Both the position numbers and the translations under genes were made by a program. The notes under the pieces are model-generated. The model had not been told where the DNA came from, ran no database searches, and saw only the letters and a program-made list of their open reading frames with translations. From UBA288 sp050178135 (GTDB lineage: Archaea > Halobacteriota > Methanomicrobia > Methanomicrobiales > Methanospirillaceae), in the NCBI GenBank assembly GCA_050178135.1, contig JBFXGJ010000011.1, positions 1 to 54,497 on the forward strand: a stretch of DNA of 54,497 nucleotides, given 5' to 3'. This document shows, piece by piece, positions 1 to 7,365 of the stretch. Each line of letters begins with the position of its first letter. The stretch's first letter is position 1.

Positions 1-273
1 GTTGAGCCGGCGCTGGATTTCTATCTTTTCCGCCTCGATCCTCTTGAGCTCGGCCTCGAGGAGCTGCTTCTGTGCATCTGCCGTGAGTGGTTCCTCAGCG
101 GGGATGCTCCAGCAGTAGCCCCTTCCAAAGCCCCTGCCGAAGCCCATGCCGGCGCCTCTCGTGTATCCGCCACGACCTCCTCTCCGCATCGCCATTCCAC
201 GTCCACAGGGGCCCATGCCCCTCCCGGTTCCGGGTCCAAACCCGACCGGTCCTGTCTGGTCAAATCCTGGCAT
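1..273 (-). CDS. DUF5320-type Gly/Arg-rich small protein (partial)
   Basis: The reading frame opens at an ATG at 273 and stays open for 91 codons to the window edge, so the C-terminus is missing. The product begins MPGFDQTGPVGFGPGTGRG and continues Gly- and Arg-rich (about residues 1-60). It then turns into a charged helical stretch rich in Glu, Leu and Lys. This is the look of the DUF5320 family, small proteins of unknown function common in methanogens and anaerobes, often near NifB- or Mrp-like Fe-S ATPases; no such partner is visible here. A perfect 16-base palindrome lies just upstream. The frame fits the family far better than the overlapping open frames on either strand. Function unknown. 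Confidence 0.75.
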   Translation of the reverse strand, partial: MPGFDQTGPVGFGPGTGRGMGPCGRGMAMRRGGRGGYTRGAGMGFGRGFGRGYCWSIPAEEPLTADAQKQLLEAELKRIEAEKIEIQRRLN

Positions 274-280
274 TATTTCT

Positions 281-917
281 GCCTCGTATTATGAATATAT
301 ATTCATATGAACAAGATAGTTACGGATCCGGCAATCCTGGGGATCACGCTTCCGACCCCGGAAAAGGGTTAAATATCTATCCCTCTCACAATCTTCTCAT
401 AGAGCCCCTGTCGTTCGCATCAGGACCAGTAGAAAGATGCGTCACTCCGCCCCCCTGGGCGGGCTGTCACGACAGGAGGTGACTGGAGACCCCCGCGATT
501 GCACGGAGAACGGAGTACGGTCCATCAGCGGCATGATGGTGTCCGGCCCGTCTCTCTCGCGGCCTCCAAGGACGCCGCACCCGGTAGTACGGCCCTGGAC
601 AGGAGTCCCTGGCTGAGATGGATGACCGTGTACGCGCATCGGCGCACCTTGGTCATCGCGAAGCGCCGTCAGCCTTCGGCGGCGGTGCCTGGTATTGACG
701 CAATGCACACCGTCAGGTGGTATCCAGGACGAATGAACCGGAGGGATGACCCCTCCCCGCAGAACCCCAGCAGGGGGTTGCACAATGACCTTCCCGTTCC
801 GCTCCCCTGCCAGCCCATGCCCGGGCTGTCAGGCCAACGTACGCACCTCGATCGATCTCGTGAACCGACGGTCCTCTCGGACGCGCGGTCCCCGTTCGCC
901 CTGGGAGGAGCGGAACA
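281..917. other. Intergenic stretch without a recognisable gene
   Basis: About 640 bases lie between the divergent DUF5320 and acetyltransferase genes. Apart from the palindrome at 291-306 I see an AT-rich patch near 370-383 that could be a promoter, and a strong Shine-Dalgarno-like AGGAGGTGA at 474-482. The only start near it is a GTG at 479 that overlaps it and opens a 45-codon frame unlike anything I recognise. Open frames on both strands here are Arg/Pro/Ser-rich, as expected of chance frames in GC-rich DNA. No tRNA or rRNA was seen. Confidence 0.5.
291..306. promoter_or_regulatory. AT-rich 16-bp perfect palindrome upstream of the DUF5320 gene
   Basis: ATGAATATATATTCAT is its own reverse complement and ends 18 bases before the DUF5320 start codon. 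Its core is AT-only in a GC-rich region. It could be a TATA-containing promoter, an operator for a dimeric regulator, or both. Inference from sequence symmetry and position only. Confidence 0.45.
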
Positions 918-1529
918 ATGAGGTCTCGGGAAGACTTTCTTCGGTATCTCGAGGCCGACCGCCAGGCTCTCGGCATCGAGCGGGTACGCCCCCGGCTCTT
1001 CGGTGACGAGATCTGGAAGTTCCAGCGCCTGCTCCGGGCTGTCGAGTTCTCAGAGACATGCCGGCGAGCCTGGTATCACCGCCCAGGCCGGACCCTGCTC
1101 TTCCTCAGGTTTCACCTCGCGTCCATCCGGCTCGGGTTCACGATCCCGCCGCACGTCTTCGGCCCCGGGCTCGCGATCGCCGACCGGGGGACCATCGTCG
1201 TCAACTCCTCGGCGCGGATCGGCTCCGGGTGTCGGATCGGTACCTGCGTCAACATCGGCACGACCGCCGGGAAGGACACGGATGCTCCGACGATCGGAGC
1301 GGATGTCCGCATCGGGCCGGGGGCGATGATCTTCGGGCCGATCTCCATCGCCGACTCGATCACCATCGAGCCGAATGCCGTGGTGAACCGGTCGTTCTCG
1401 AAGCCCGGTATCAGGATCGCCGGCGCTCCAGCCCGTGAAGTGCCGACAGGGAATAAAGGAGATCTTGCCGTGACCGGGTCCGATAGCGCCCTGACCCTGG
1501 CCATCTCACCCGGGACAGGGCTCGCCTGA
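918..1529 (+). CDS. Serine O-acetyltransferase-like hexapeptide-repeat transferase
   Basis: A 203-residue protein with an alpha-helical N-terminal half (about 1-80) and a left-handed beta-helix of hexapeptide repeats (about 85-170), with repeats such as IGSGCRIGTCVNIGT, VRIGPG and ITIEPNAVVNRSF followed by the typical IAGAPAREV exit. This matches the CysE/polysaccharide O-acetyltransferase group, which moves acetyl from acetyl-CoA to a hydroxyl of serine or a sugar. No cysK or glycan cluster is adjacent, so the acceptor cannot be assigned. The ATG at 918 is preceded by a GGGAGGAG ribosome site. The last 30 or so residues are not part of the fold and look poorly conserved. Confidence 0.75.
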   Translation: MRSREDFLRYLEADRQALGIERVRPRLFGDEIWKFQRLLRAVEFSETCRRAWYHRPGRTLLFLRFHLASIRLGFTIPPHVFGPGLAIADRGTIVVNSSARIGSGCRIGTCVNIGTTAGKDTDAPTIGADVRIGPGAMIFGPISIADSITIEPNAVVNRSFSKPGIRIAGAPAREVPTGNKGDLAVTGSDSALTLAISPGTGLA

Positions 1530-1557
1530 GGGGTGCCCCCTGCGGCTTCCGTCCTGA

Positions 1558-1839
1558 CTACCCCTTCTTCTTTCTCTCCCGGAGCCGTGCGATCTCCTCC
1601 GGGCCCCGGGCGCGGAGCAGGAACGTACCCCGGCAGGGTTTTGTATACGGGAAGATCACGTCCTCCCCATCGATCCCGAGGACCACAGGTGGGACGCCGA
1701 TCAGGTGCGCCCCGAACAGCACGTACCCGGGTTCGACCTCGTACCACTCGGCGAAGTGCGACCGGATGTACTCGGCGCTCTCCCTGAAACTCGCTCCCTG
1801 GAGGAGGATCTCGTACTTGATCTGCTCGATACAACTCAT
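1558..1839 (-). CDS. DUF1894 methanogen-specific protein
   Basis: A 93-residue protein beginning MSCIEQIKYEILLQGASF and containing a YVLFGAHLIGVPPV segment and a VIFPYTKPCRGTFLLR segment, characteristic of DUF1894, a family restricted to methanogens with no established function. The ATG at 1839 overlaps the TGA of the upstream DUF1890 gene in an ATGA arrangement, which fixes the start and indicates translational coupling. The C-terminus is a basic RERKKKG tail. The pairing with DUF1890 is conserved across methanogens (family knowledge) and suggests a shared role. Confidence 0.82.
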   Translation of the reverse strand: MSCIEQIKYEILLQGASFRESAEYIRSHFAEWYEVEPGYVLFGAHLIGVPPVVLGIDGEDVIFPYTKPCRGTFLLRARGPEEIARLRERKKKG

Positions 1840-2297
1840 GGCAGCACCTTCCCGAGCCGGACGATGAGCGGCATGGGGTTGTGGGTCGCCTTCACCGCGA
1901 TCACCTCGCATGGGAACGTGATCGCCGTCGCCGTTTCGTCCGCGTGCTCGCCGTAGACGATGCCAAAGAGACGGGCCTTCGAGATCGCAGAGATGGTGCC
2001 GGCGTAACTGATCCCCCCGTCGTTGTGGATGAAGACGAAGGCATATGTGAAGTCCCGCTCCTTTTCCGCGATATGGTCGATGCAGAGGTCAAGGTCGATC
2101 AGCTCGCCGATGTAGTGACGTTTCGGATCCGCGACCTCGATCAGCTTTCTCGCCGCACCCGTCCCGGCGATCACCGGTGTGATCCCCCGTTCCCGGAGCT
2201 GGTCGCAGAGGTGGATTGCGACGCTGGTCTGGACCGGAACCTGCGGACAGCCCAGGAGCAGGAGCGCGGTCGGTGTTTCGTTGGTATCGGTGGCCAT
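1836..2297 (-). CDS. DUF1890 methanogen-specific protein
   Basis: A 153-residue protein with an early ALLLLGCPQVPVQTSVAIHL segment that looks like the first strand and helix of a Rossmann-like fold, then VIAGTGAARKLIEV and DLDLCIDHIAEKERDF. These are DUF1890 hallmarks. The family is found in methanogens and its function is not established. It overlaps the DUF1894 gene by four bases and is the first gene of this two-gene minus-strand unit. The cysteines in LLGC and DLCI are candidates for a functional role, but nothing here proves one. Confidence 0.82.
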   Translation of the reverse strand: MATDTNETPTALLLLGCPQVPVQTSVAIHLCDQLRERGITPVIAGTGAARKLIEVADPKRHYIGELIDLDLCIDHIAEKERDFTYAFVFIHNDGGISYAGTISAISKARLFGIVYGEHADETATAITFPCEVIAVKATHNPMPLIVRLGKVLP

Positions 2298-2436
2298 AGG
2301 TAGGACCTGTCCTGCAGAGACTTACGCTCCGCGTGATAAAAGGGTGCCGTCGCAACGGTCGTTCCCTTCCGCGGTCCTCTCTCGAATGACGCGGCAGAGG
2401 AGGAACATTTCTCAGGTCAGAGGGGGATTAGCTTGC

Positions 2437-3501
2437 ATGACCGGGCTGATTGCCCCCCGCACGACGCAGTTCCTGCTGATCGCAGCCCTCGTCCTCCTGC
2501 TCGGGCTCGGGCTTCGGATCGCATCCGACCTGGCTACGATCCTCGTCGTCTCGCTGATCCTGACCCTGCTCGCCCTCCCAGCTGTCAGTCTGCTCCGCCA
2601 GCACGGAGTTCCGCACGCCATCGCCGTCACGCTGGTCTCCCTCGTCGCCCTCCTCCTTCTCCTGGGCCTCCTGGGCCTGCTGGTGTACGCGGTCCACCTC
2701 CTGGTCACGGACATCGGGTTCTTCCAGGCCGAGCTCGACAGCCGGATCGCCGGCTTCCTCTCGTTCGCCCAGGGCTTCGGGATCGACCTCAGCCTGATCC
2801 AGCCGTCGTCGTTCAACTTGGGCGCGGTGACGGGGACGGCGATCACCTGGGCGTCCGATCTCGGGGACATCGTGATGACCGCCTTCTTCGTGATGATTGC
2901 CACGTTCTTTCTGCTCCTTGAGGCCCCAGCTCTCCCGGAACGCGCGGCACGGCTCTTCGGTCCCAACTCGCCCCTGATCGACCAGGTGTCGCGGATGAGC
3001 GGGTTCGTGATGGACTTCATGGTGGTCCGGACCGAGACGAACCTGGTCCACGGCCTGGTCTTCGGCGGGATCCTGATGGTAATGGGGGTCCACGCCGCGG
3101 TCCTCTGGGGGACCATGACCTTCCTCCTCGGGTACATCCCGTACCTCGGTCTGCTTGCTGCCGCCCTGCCCGCGATCTTCTTCGCCTGGCTCCAGTTCGG
3201 GATCCCCGGTGCGCTCGCCGTGATCGTGGTGACGGCGGTCCTGAACCTGGTCGTGGAGAACCCGGTCTTCTCCTACTTTGCCTCCCGGACGTTCGAGATG
3301 CCGGCGGTGCTGGTGGTCTTCGCCGTGATCCTCTTCGGCTGGCTCCTCGGTGTCGTCGGGATGCTCTTCGCGGTCCCCCTCCTGATGCTGGTCCTGATCC
3401 TCTTCCAGGTGAGCGAGGAGACCCGGTGGATCAACGTCCTGCTCGGGGCAGACCGGCTTTTCGAGCCGGTAGGGGGGACCACCGGCCCATCTCAGGCCTG
3501 A
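2437..3501 (+). CDS. AI-2E family (UPF0118) membrane transporter
   Basis: A 354-residue polytopic membrane protein. Hydrophobic helices occur at about residues 10-60 (two or three), 70-95, a long non-membrane stretch with DLSLIQPSSFN, then further helices to the C-terminus; the late LLGYIPYLGLLAAALPAIFFA segment and the final ILFGWLLGVVGMLFAVPLL pair are typical of PF01594. The family includes the autoinducer-2 exporter TqsA and Na+/H+ antiporter-like members; the substrate here is unknown. The ATG at 2437 was chosen because upstream in-frame sequence is Arg/Ser-rich and unlike a membrane protein. It converges with fdhD, and the 3' ends overlap by ten bases. Confidence 0.85.
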   Translation: MTGLIAPRTTQFLLIAALVLLLGLGLRIASDLATILVVSLILTLLALPAVSLLRQHGVPHAIAVTLVSLVALLLLLGLLGLLVYAVHLLVTDIGFFQAELDSRIAGFLSFAQGFGIDLSLIQPSSFNLGAVTGTAITWASDLGDIVMTAFFVMIATFFLLLEAPALPERAARLFGPNSPLIDQVSRMSGFVMDFMVVRTETNLVHGLVFGGILMVMGVHAAVLWGTMTFLLGYIPYLGLLAAALPAIFFAWLQFGIPGALAVIVVTAVLNLVVENPVFSYFASRTFEMPAVLVVFAVILFGWLLGVVGMLFAVPLLMLVLILFQVSEETRWINVLLGADRLFEPVGGTTGPSQA

Positions 3502-4220
3502 AGGCCGGTCACCCGCTCGGGGTGGGTGTAGACCGTGAACCGGTCGTTGCGCGAGAAGCAGATGAGCGTGACGCCGGCAGCCCCGGCGGTCGCGATCCCC
3601 TGGTCGGTGGAGGCGGCGCGGGAGACCAGGATCGGTATCCCTGCGTTCGCTGCCTTCTTCACCATCCCGGATGGCTGCCGGCCCGTGCACCCGAGGACGC
3701 ACCGGGACCGGTCAACGCCGGCGAGGACGGCGGCCCCAACCACCTTGTCGACCGAGTTGTGACGGCCCACGTCGCACGACTTGGCAACGAGCTCCCCGTC
3801 GCAATAGAGGACCGAGCAGTGGAGCGCCCCGGTCTGCTGCCAGTCCTCGGAGAAGATGGACGCGGTCACCTCGATCACCTCCTCAGGGGTGACCCGCACA
3901 TCTGACCGGACATGCCTGACACCGCACCGGAACGAGACTCCTCCCGAGGATTCGGTCTCGGCCTGGGCACCGCAGTTCCGGGGGGCCTTCACCAGGATCA
4001 CGTTACCGCGGACCGAGACCGCCTCAATGGTGTCGGCGAGCCCCTCGTTGATCACGAACCCGGCCCCGAGCTCCCGGAGCTGCTCCTCGGTTGCCACCTG
4101 CGCCGCGACCTGCTCGCCGTTCAGGAGGATTCGGACGGTGGTCTCCCGGACGATCACGTCCTCGACCTCGCCGATATCGCCCCCCCGGTACTGGATCCCG
4201 CGGTGGGTGGTGTGGATCAT
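3492..4220 (-). CDS. fdhD: Formate dehydrogenase accessory sulfurtransferase FdhD
   Basis: A 242-residue protein. FdhD transfers sulfur from a cysteine desulfurase to the Mo/W-bis-pyranopterin cofactor of formate dehydrogenases. Family marks are DVIVRETTVRILLNGEQV near residue 21, DVGRHNSVDKVVGAA, and TGRQPSGMVKKAANAGIPIL followed by VSRAAST and YTHPERV at the end. The CxxC loop of the E. coli protein is not obvious; only Cys83 and Cys99 lie in that region. The ATG at 4220 was chosen because upstream in-frame residues do not match the family; a 21-codon ORF overlaps this start in an ATGA junction. No formate dehydrogenase genes are in the window. Confidence 0.9.
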   Translation of the reverse strand: MIHTTHRGIQYRGGDIGEVEDVIVRETTVRILLNGEQVAAQVATEEQLRELGAGFVINEGLADTIEAVSVRGNVILVKAPRNCGAQAETESSGGVSFRCGVRHVRSDVRVTPEEVIEVTASIFSEDWQQTGALHCSVLYCDGELVAKSCDVGRHNSVDKVVGAAVLAGVDRSRCVLGCTGRQPSGMVKKAANAGIPILVSRAASTDQGIATAGAAGVTLICFSRNDRFTVYTHPERVTGLQA

Positions 4221-4282
4221 CGCCGGCACTCTCCCGAGCTTCCGCCCATCCCCCGAACGGGGGTGGCAACCATCGCCTTCAT
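4217..4282 (-). CDS. Possible 21-residue leader ORF coupled to fdhD
   Basis: A 22-codon frame (MKAMVATPVRGMGGSSGECR then Arg, stop) begins at ATG 4282 and its TGA overlaps the fdhD ATG as ATGA. A TATA-like box at 4305-4314 is centred about 27 bases upstream, so a leaderless transcript could begin exactly at this ATG, with fdhD translated by termination-reinitiation. It may be a regulatory or coupling leader rather than a functional peptide. I recognise no family, and coding potential cannot be judged at this length. Confidence 0.3.
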   Translation of the reverse strand: MKAMVATPVRGMGGSSGECRR

Positions 4283-4304
4283 GATCGATCCTCGGCGCCC
4301 CCCC

Positions 4305-4314
4305 TCTTATAGAC
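4305..4314 (-). promoter_or_regulatory. TATA-like box upstream of fdhD
   Basis: On the minus strand the sequence reads GTCTATAAGAGGGG, a plausible archaeal TATA element. The predicted transcription start, about 25-27 bases downstream, coincides with the ATG of the small ORF at 4282. Confidence 0.45.
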
Positions 4315-4357
4315 CACGGCTCCCAGGGGGTGATGTACTGCCAGGGGCTTCCCGGCC

Positions 4358-5185
4358 TCATCTGGTATGCACGTCCACAGGTTTCGTGACCGTGTGGCTC
4401 CTGCCGGCGGCGTCGGTAACAGTGAGGGTGACTTTCCAGCCGCTACCACTGTTCGTGAAGGTGTGCCGGGCTGTCTGCCCGTTTCGGGTCTCGCTCTTTC
4501 CCCCGGTATCAGTGAAGGTCCAGGTCCAGGTGACCGGTTCGCCCACGATGACCCGCCCTTCGAAGAGGGCATTCTGCTTCATGATGACGTATGGGACGTC
4601 GAAGTCCGCCTGGATGGTTGACGTGGTGGTCGTCGGCGTCGTGATCACAGTCGTGACCGCTGTTGTCAGTTCGGTCGTGGGCAGTGTTATTGGGACCGTC
4701 GTCCCCGGTGATACCGAGGACGGCACGGCGTCAAAGACCCTCGCTACCAGCGTATGGTGGCGCCCGTCGATCAGGCGGATCGAGAGGGGAGACCGAAGAT
4801 TCTCCGGAGGTCCCGACGGCGGGAAGGTGTCTTCCGCGGAATAGTTCTTGCCATCCCACCAGACACAGATTGAGCTCCCCGGGGCAAAGACGAGCCTCTT
4901 CGATGTGATGGTCCGTTGGGCGCCGAAGGTATCGTCAACCATGATCTCGAGGGGGATCTCGTCCTCCCCTCCCCCGATGACCAGAACGTCGCCGGCCATG
5001 GAGGTGATACGGATCCCCTTCCCCGGCGGGGACTCCTCCGCGTCGACAGCGACGTAGGCTGTCCGCTCCATGCTCCCGGCAAAGGAGAGGATCCCGCCGA
5101 ATACCAGGGCGGAGAGGATCATCCCGAGTGCGACGAGCAGCAGCACCGCCACGATTTCGCTGACTCCGTCCTCACCGTCCTGCAT
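4358..5185 (-). CDS. Archaeal type IV pilin-like protein with PKD-like C-terminal domain
   Basis: About 275 residues. The N-terminus has a short charged leader, then DGVSEIVAVLLLVALGMIL and a further hydrophobic stretch, the class III (prepilin) signal and N-terminal helix of archaeal pilins (the group formerly called DUF1628). An extracellular beta-rich domain follows (about 40-165), then a Thr-rich linker (about 170-195) with runs of TTV and TTT, then a PKD-like domain with PVTWTWTFTDTG. It is probably secreted, processed by a prepilin peptidase and displayed on the surface. The ATG at 5185 is preferred because GGGGAG lies eight bases before it; an ATG at 5191 is possible. No assembly ATPase is nearby. 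Confidence 0.8.
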   Translation of the reverse strand: MQDGEDGVSEIVAVLLLVALGMILSALVFGGILSFAGSMERTAYVAVDAEESPPGKGIRITSMAGDVLVIGGGEDEIPLEIMVDDTFGAQRTITSKRLVFAPGSSICVWWDGKNYSAEDTFPPSGPPENLRSPLSIRLIDGRHHTLVARVFDAVPSSVSPGTTVPITLPTTELTTAVTTVITTPTTTTSTIQADFDVPYVIMKQNALFEGRVIVGEPVTWTWTFTDTGGKSETRNGQTARHTFTNSGSGWKVTLTVTDAAGRSHTVTKPVDVHTR

Positions 5186-5255
5186 GGGCATCTCTCCCCG
5201 GGATCATGGTGGGTGGTTCAATAAAAACCATGAGTTCGGGGACATGCACCCCGCG

Positions 5256-5579
5256 TCATCGACCGGGGCGGGTCTCCGCGAGGAGCCAGTCGAGGTACAG
5301 GTCCAGCCCCGATTCGACCCGGAGGACGAGCGCCTCCGGGACCTCGTACCTGTGCACCTCGCGGATACGGTCGACCACCTGGTCGGCGAAGGACAGCCTG
5401 GTCTTGATCAGCAGCACCTCCTCGGGCTGGTCCTCGACCTGCCCCTCCCAGCGGTAGATCGACCGTATCCCAGCGATCTGGACACAGGCGGCGAGGCGTT
5501 CATCGACGAGCAGTCGGGCGAGGGCGGGCGCCTCGCCGGGCGGAGCCGTGGCCAGGACGACGGCGGCATCGATCGGCAT
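5256..5579 (-). CDS. cutA: Divalent-cation tolerance protein CutA
   Basis: A 107-residue protein of normal CutA length. Family features are the LVDERLAACVQI segment near residue 24, SIYRWEGQVEDQPEEVLLIKT near 39, and VHRYEVPEALVLRVESG near 75 followed by YLDWL. CutA proteins are small trimers with a ferredoxin-like fold, linked to copper tolerance in bacteria; the role in archaea is unclear. It is monocistronic and divergent from the hydrolase gene downstream on the plus strand. Confidence 0.92.
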   Translation of the reverse strand: MPIDAAVVLATAPPGEAPALARLLVDERLAACVQIAGIRSIYRWEGQVEDQPEEVLLIKTRLSFADQVVDRIREVHRYEVPEALVLRVESGLDLYLDWLLAETRPGR

Positions 5580-5710
5580 CGCGACGAGATTTTCGGTCCC
5601 TCCTCTTGAAGGTATCCCTTCCGACGGGGCGGGTCCCGGCCCTGCTTACACTGGGGGAGGGACGAACCGGCGAAAGGGCTATTCCGTCTGCCCTCCTTCT
5701 TCCCTCCACG

Positions 5711-6625
5711 ATGCAGGACCGCAGAACGACCGACCCCCGGGATCCCACGGGGGGAGGGACGGACAAGGAGTGGATGGAACGGTTGACCCGCAGGTCCGAC
5801 CTGCCCCTCGAAACAGAGGTGCTGGAGACGGCGGACCGCGGCCCGGTCTCGGTAATGGACATCACGTTCGCCGGGATCACCGGCGAACGGGTGCCGGCCT
5901 ACCGGGTCATTCCGAAAGGTCGCGACCGGTTCGGCATCGTGCTCTTTGTCCATCCCGGGCCGGGTGACCGCTCCCGCTTCTACCAGGAGGCGCTCCGGCT
6001 CGGGAGCAAGGGGATCGGCTCGTTTCTCGTCGAGGCGCCGTGGGCTGCGGGCGAGGCATGGGCGCAGACCCTCGGGGCCCCGGAGAAGAACCGGGAGGTC
6101 TTCGTCGATGCCATCCGGGGGCTCTCCCGCGCCCTCGACGTCGCCATCGATCACCCCGGTGTCGATCCCTCCTGTATCGCATGCGTCGGTCAGAGCATGG
6201 GAGCGCTCTGTGTGGCAGTTCTTGCGGGGATCGACCCCCGGTGCTGCGCCTGCGTCCTTGTGGTCGGCGCTCCGAGCTTTGCCGATGTGGCCCTCGCGAA
6301 CCTCCCATCGCTCGCCGGGGACGAGCTCGAGCACTACCGGGAGGTGATGGCCCCCATCGACCCGGCAACCCATCTCTGCCACGCGGCACCATTGCCCCGA
6401 TTTTTTCAGTTCGGAGAGCGAGACAGGGTCTTTTCCCGCGAGCGCTCTGAGGCGTTCGCCGCCGCTGCGAGCGAGCCGAAGTTTGTTCGGTGGTATTACA
6501 CGGACCATGCCTTCGAGAGCGAGGAGGCGGAAAGGGACCGGGTGGAGTGGCTCCTGGCCCGGCTCGGCACCGGGTACCGGCGTATGAAGGGCACGACGGG
6601 GCGCCCACCCGTGCGCCGCAAATGA
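5711..6625 (+). CDS. Alpha/beta hydrolase (dienelactone hydrolase-like)
   Basis: A 304-residue protein. The alpha/beta-hydrolase core begins near residue 75 with FGIVLFVHPGPGDRSRF, which supplies the oxyanion region. The nucleophile elbow is GQSMG (Ser in the middle), the acid is probably the Asp in FGERDRVF, and the His is in YYTDHAF. Together they form a complete Ser-Asp-His triad. The substrate is unknown. The N-terminal 45 residues are charged and not part of the fold. The start at 5711 is the first ATG past an in-frame stretch of unlikely composition. Confidence 0.8.
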   Translation: MQDRRTTDPRDPTGGGTDKEWMERLTRRSDLPLETEVLETADRGPVSVMDITFAGITGERVPAYRVIPKGRDRFGIVLFVHPGPGDRSRFYQEALRLGSKGIGSFLVEAPWAAGEAWAQTLGAPEKNREVFVDAIRGLSRALDVAIDHPGVDPSCIACVGQSMGALCVAVLAGIDPRCCACVLVVGAPSFADVALANLPSLAGDELEHYREVMAPIDPATHLCHAAPLPRFFQFGERDRVFSRERSEAFAAAASEPKFVRWYYTDHAFESEEAERDRVEWLLARLGTGYRRMKGTTGRPPVRRK

Positions 6626-6677
6626 GCGGACTGGAGGGGCCGCTCCGGGCGGTGATACGGACGATGAAGGGGGCGGG

Positions 6678-6959
6678 ATGACCCCCAGTCTCCCGTTGAT
6701 AGCGGTGTTCGGGGTCTACGTTGCCGTCAACCTGGCGGTGATGGCCCTCTACGGCGGGGACAAGCGACGCGCCCGCCTGCGGGAACGGCGGACCCCCGAG
6801 CGGACGCTCCTGTACTCGGCGCTCGCAGGGCCGTTCGGAGCGCTCGTGGGAATGAGCCTCTTTCGGCACAAGACCAGGAAGATGCTCTTCGTGGTTGCGG
6901 TCCCGCTTTGCGCTGCGATCCACTGCATGCTCGCGGTCCTTCTCCTGCCGCACCTCTGA
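6678..6959 (+). CDS. DUF1294 membrane protein
   Basis: A 93-residue protein with an N-terminal membrane helix (about 5-25), a YGGDKRRARLRERRTPE stretch, a second hydrophobic segment with SALAGPFGALVGM, the FRHKTRK motif and a final helix. This pattern of an early DK, then RTPE, then a Gly-rich helix and FRHKT defines DUF1294. Function is unknown. It follows the hydrolase gene by 52 bases on the same strand. Confidence 0.85.
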   Translation: MTPSLPLIAVFGVYVAVNLAVMALYGGDKRRARLRERRTPERTLLYSALAGPFGALVGMSLFRHKTRKMLFVVAVPLCAAIHCMLAVLLLPHL

Positions 6960-7033
6960 CGCCCCACGCTGGAAGCCGCCCGGCGAGGGACGTACGACGG
7001 GCGAGCCGACACGACCGTCCTCCCATTCCCCCG

Positions 7034-7195
7034 TCACCGTTCCTGCACGAACTGTTCCGGCCCTTCCCCGCACTCGGGGCAAACCCAGTCATCCGGCAGT
7101 TCCCTGAACCAGGTTCCGGGTGGGATCCCACCGAGCGGGTCCCCCACCTCGGGGTCGTCGACATACCCACAGTACTGGCAGGCAACGCGCTTTAT
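7034..7195 (-). CDS. Rubredoxin, apparently starting at ATA
   Basis: A 53-residue iron protein. The two metal-binding motifs are CQYCGY (residues 6-11) and CPECG (39-43), with PGTWFRELPDDWVCP between, so all four iron ligands are present. Rubredoxins carry single electrons, in methanogens commonly to oxygen- or superoxide-detoxifying enzymes. No ATG, GTG or TTG occurs in frame near the family's normal N-terminus. The codon at the expected position is ATA (7193-7195, followed by Lys-Arg), with a GGAGGGG Shine-Dalgarno about eight bases upstream, and this gives exactly the normal length. A longer in-frame version would add 58 unrelated residues. Confidence 0.8.
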   Translation of the reverse strand: MKRVACQYCGYVDDPEVGDPLGGIPPGTWFRELPDDWVCPECGEGPEQFVQER

Positions 7196-7365
7196 CGTCT
7201 CTCCCCCTCCCGGCGGGGCAGGTTTCCGTCCGCCGTTGCCCTGCCATGCCCCGCCAGTAAAATAGGTTTTTCGAACGCTTTTCAGATCGGTCGGCGAACG
7301 AGGCCAGCCGCGATGCCGAAATGGAGGGACGAGGGGGCTGGAGGGGGGCTCCCACGTGGTCGGGC

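Noticed and set aside
499..921. 140-residue plus-strand open frame
   Set aside because: Composition is Arg/Ser/Pro-rich with no recognisable motif, and a competing frame of similar length exists on the other strand. It looks like chance in GC-rich DNA.
2428..3702. 424-residue minus-strand frame
   Set aside because: It lies opposite a clear polytopic membrane protein and consists of Asp/Arg/His/Glu-rich sequence, the typical complement of hydrophobic codons.
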